From the NCBI GenBank assembly GCA_963978895.1, contig OZ022239.1, positions 16,580,470 through 16,644,469 on the forward strand: a stretch of 64,000 bases of DNA. Reading direction: 5' to 3'. The notes under the pieces were generated by a model. It searched no databases, was not told the origin of the DNA, and saw only the letters and a program-made list of their open reading frames with translations. How positions within the stretch are numbered: the first letter of the stretch is position 1; each line of letters starts with the position of its first letter. This document shows, in pieces, positions 63,749-64,000 of the stretch. Both the position numbers and the translations under genes were made by a program. The DNA comes from Erpobdella octoculata (lineage: Eukaryota > Annelida > Clitellata > Hirudinida > Erpobdellidae).

Positions 63749-64000
63749 ATTATAGAAACGGGAAAGCGACCCGGAACGGACAGCGAGCGGGAACGGAAAA
63801 GCAAGCGTGAGCGGGAATGGGAGAGCAAACGTGAGCGGGAACGGGACAGCGACCGGGAACGGGAAAACGACCGGGAGCGGGAAAGCGACCGGGAGCGGGA
63901 AAGCGACCGGGAGCGGGAAAGCGACCGAGAGCGGGAAAGCGACCGGCAGCGGGAAAACGACCGAAAACGGGAAAGCGAACAGGAGTGGGAAAGCAGGTGG
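63749..64000 (+). mobile_element. Helitron minisatellite, runs off window
   Basis: Purine-rich GGGAACGGGAAAGCGACC units on the plus strand continue to the last base. The 3' end lies outside the window. It is separated from the previous, oppositely oriented copy by a (TA)n run. Confidence 0.6.

Overview
This is animal nuclear DNA: AT-rich, intron-rich and crowded with transposons and microsatellites. Only two conventional protein-coding genes can be reconstructed, both on the minus strand in the right half. The near-vertebrate conservation of their proteins, the many small introns (mostly 100-500 bp), and the mix of L2/CR1-like LINEs, a tRNA-derived SINE, hAT elements and Helitrons suggest a slowly evolving invertebrate. 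The species cannot be named from the sequence.

Right part (38.4-61.3 kb). A complete clathrin heavy chain gene lies at 48235-61185 (minus): 32 coding exons, 5040 nt including the stop, 1679 residues. All 31 junctions have GT/AG borders and matching phases. About 1.5 kb downstream on the same strand is cereblon (CRBN, 38392-46443, minus): 8 coding exons and 429 residues, with the LON-like domain, the CxxC...CxxC zinc site and the three tryptophans of the thalidomide-binding pocket. Introns of both genes hold transposons: a 367-bp Helitron in clathrin, and a tRNA-SINE, an L2 fragment, MITEs and a Helitron end in cereblon.

Left part (1-38 kb) is a repeat landscape. hAT elements with perfect 8-bp target duplications sit at 4055-5490, 19431-21536 and 33832-34080. 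A BED-finger hAT transposase relic at 34480-36878 is split by a CR1/L2-like LINE. A 5'-truncated L2-like LINE lies at 25460-27120. An unclassified 1.8-kb inverted-repeat element at 6064-7866 contains a 145-bp-arm foldback. No gene in this half could be named with confidence. A Ser/Asn-rich ORF (11143-11526), an open frame at 16434-16650 and a TATA-like promoter with a short ORF near 14.3 kb are weak candidates.

A recurring theme is a family of small Helitrons (A|TCTATATATA start, CCCGG...CCGGG hairpin, CTAG|T end). Most carry a purine-rich 18-bp minisatellite (GGGAACGGGAAAGCGACC and variants) always in the same orientation relative to the 3' end. Copies or 3' ends occur at about 7.5, 20.7, 24.8, 39.5, 55.5-55.8, 62.3, 63.1-63.7 and 63.75-64 kb; a shorter relative lacking the array is at 34.1-34.3 kb. 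The most informative new signal is a 3'-tail RNA hairpin shared by the LINE at 35.6 kb and the SINE at 43.0 kb. The 12-nt loop is nearly identical and two stem base pairs have changed in a compensatory way, which suggests an RNA structure kept for recognition by a LINE reverse transcriptase.
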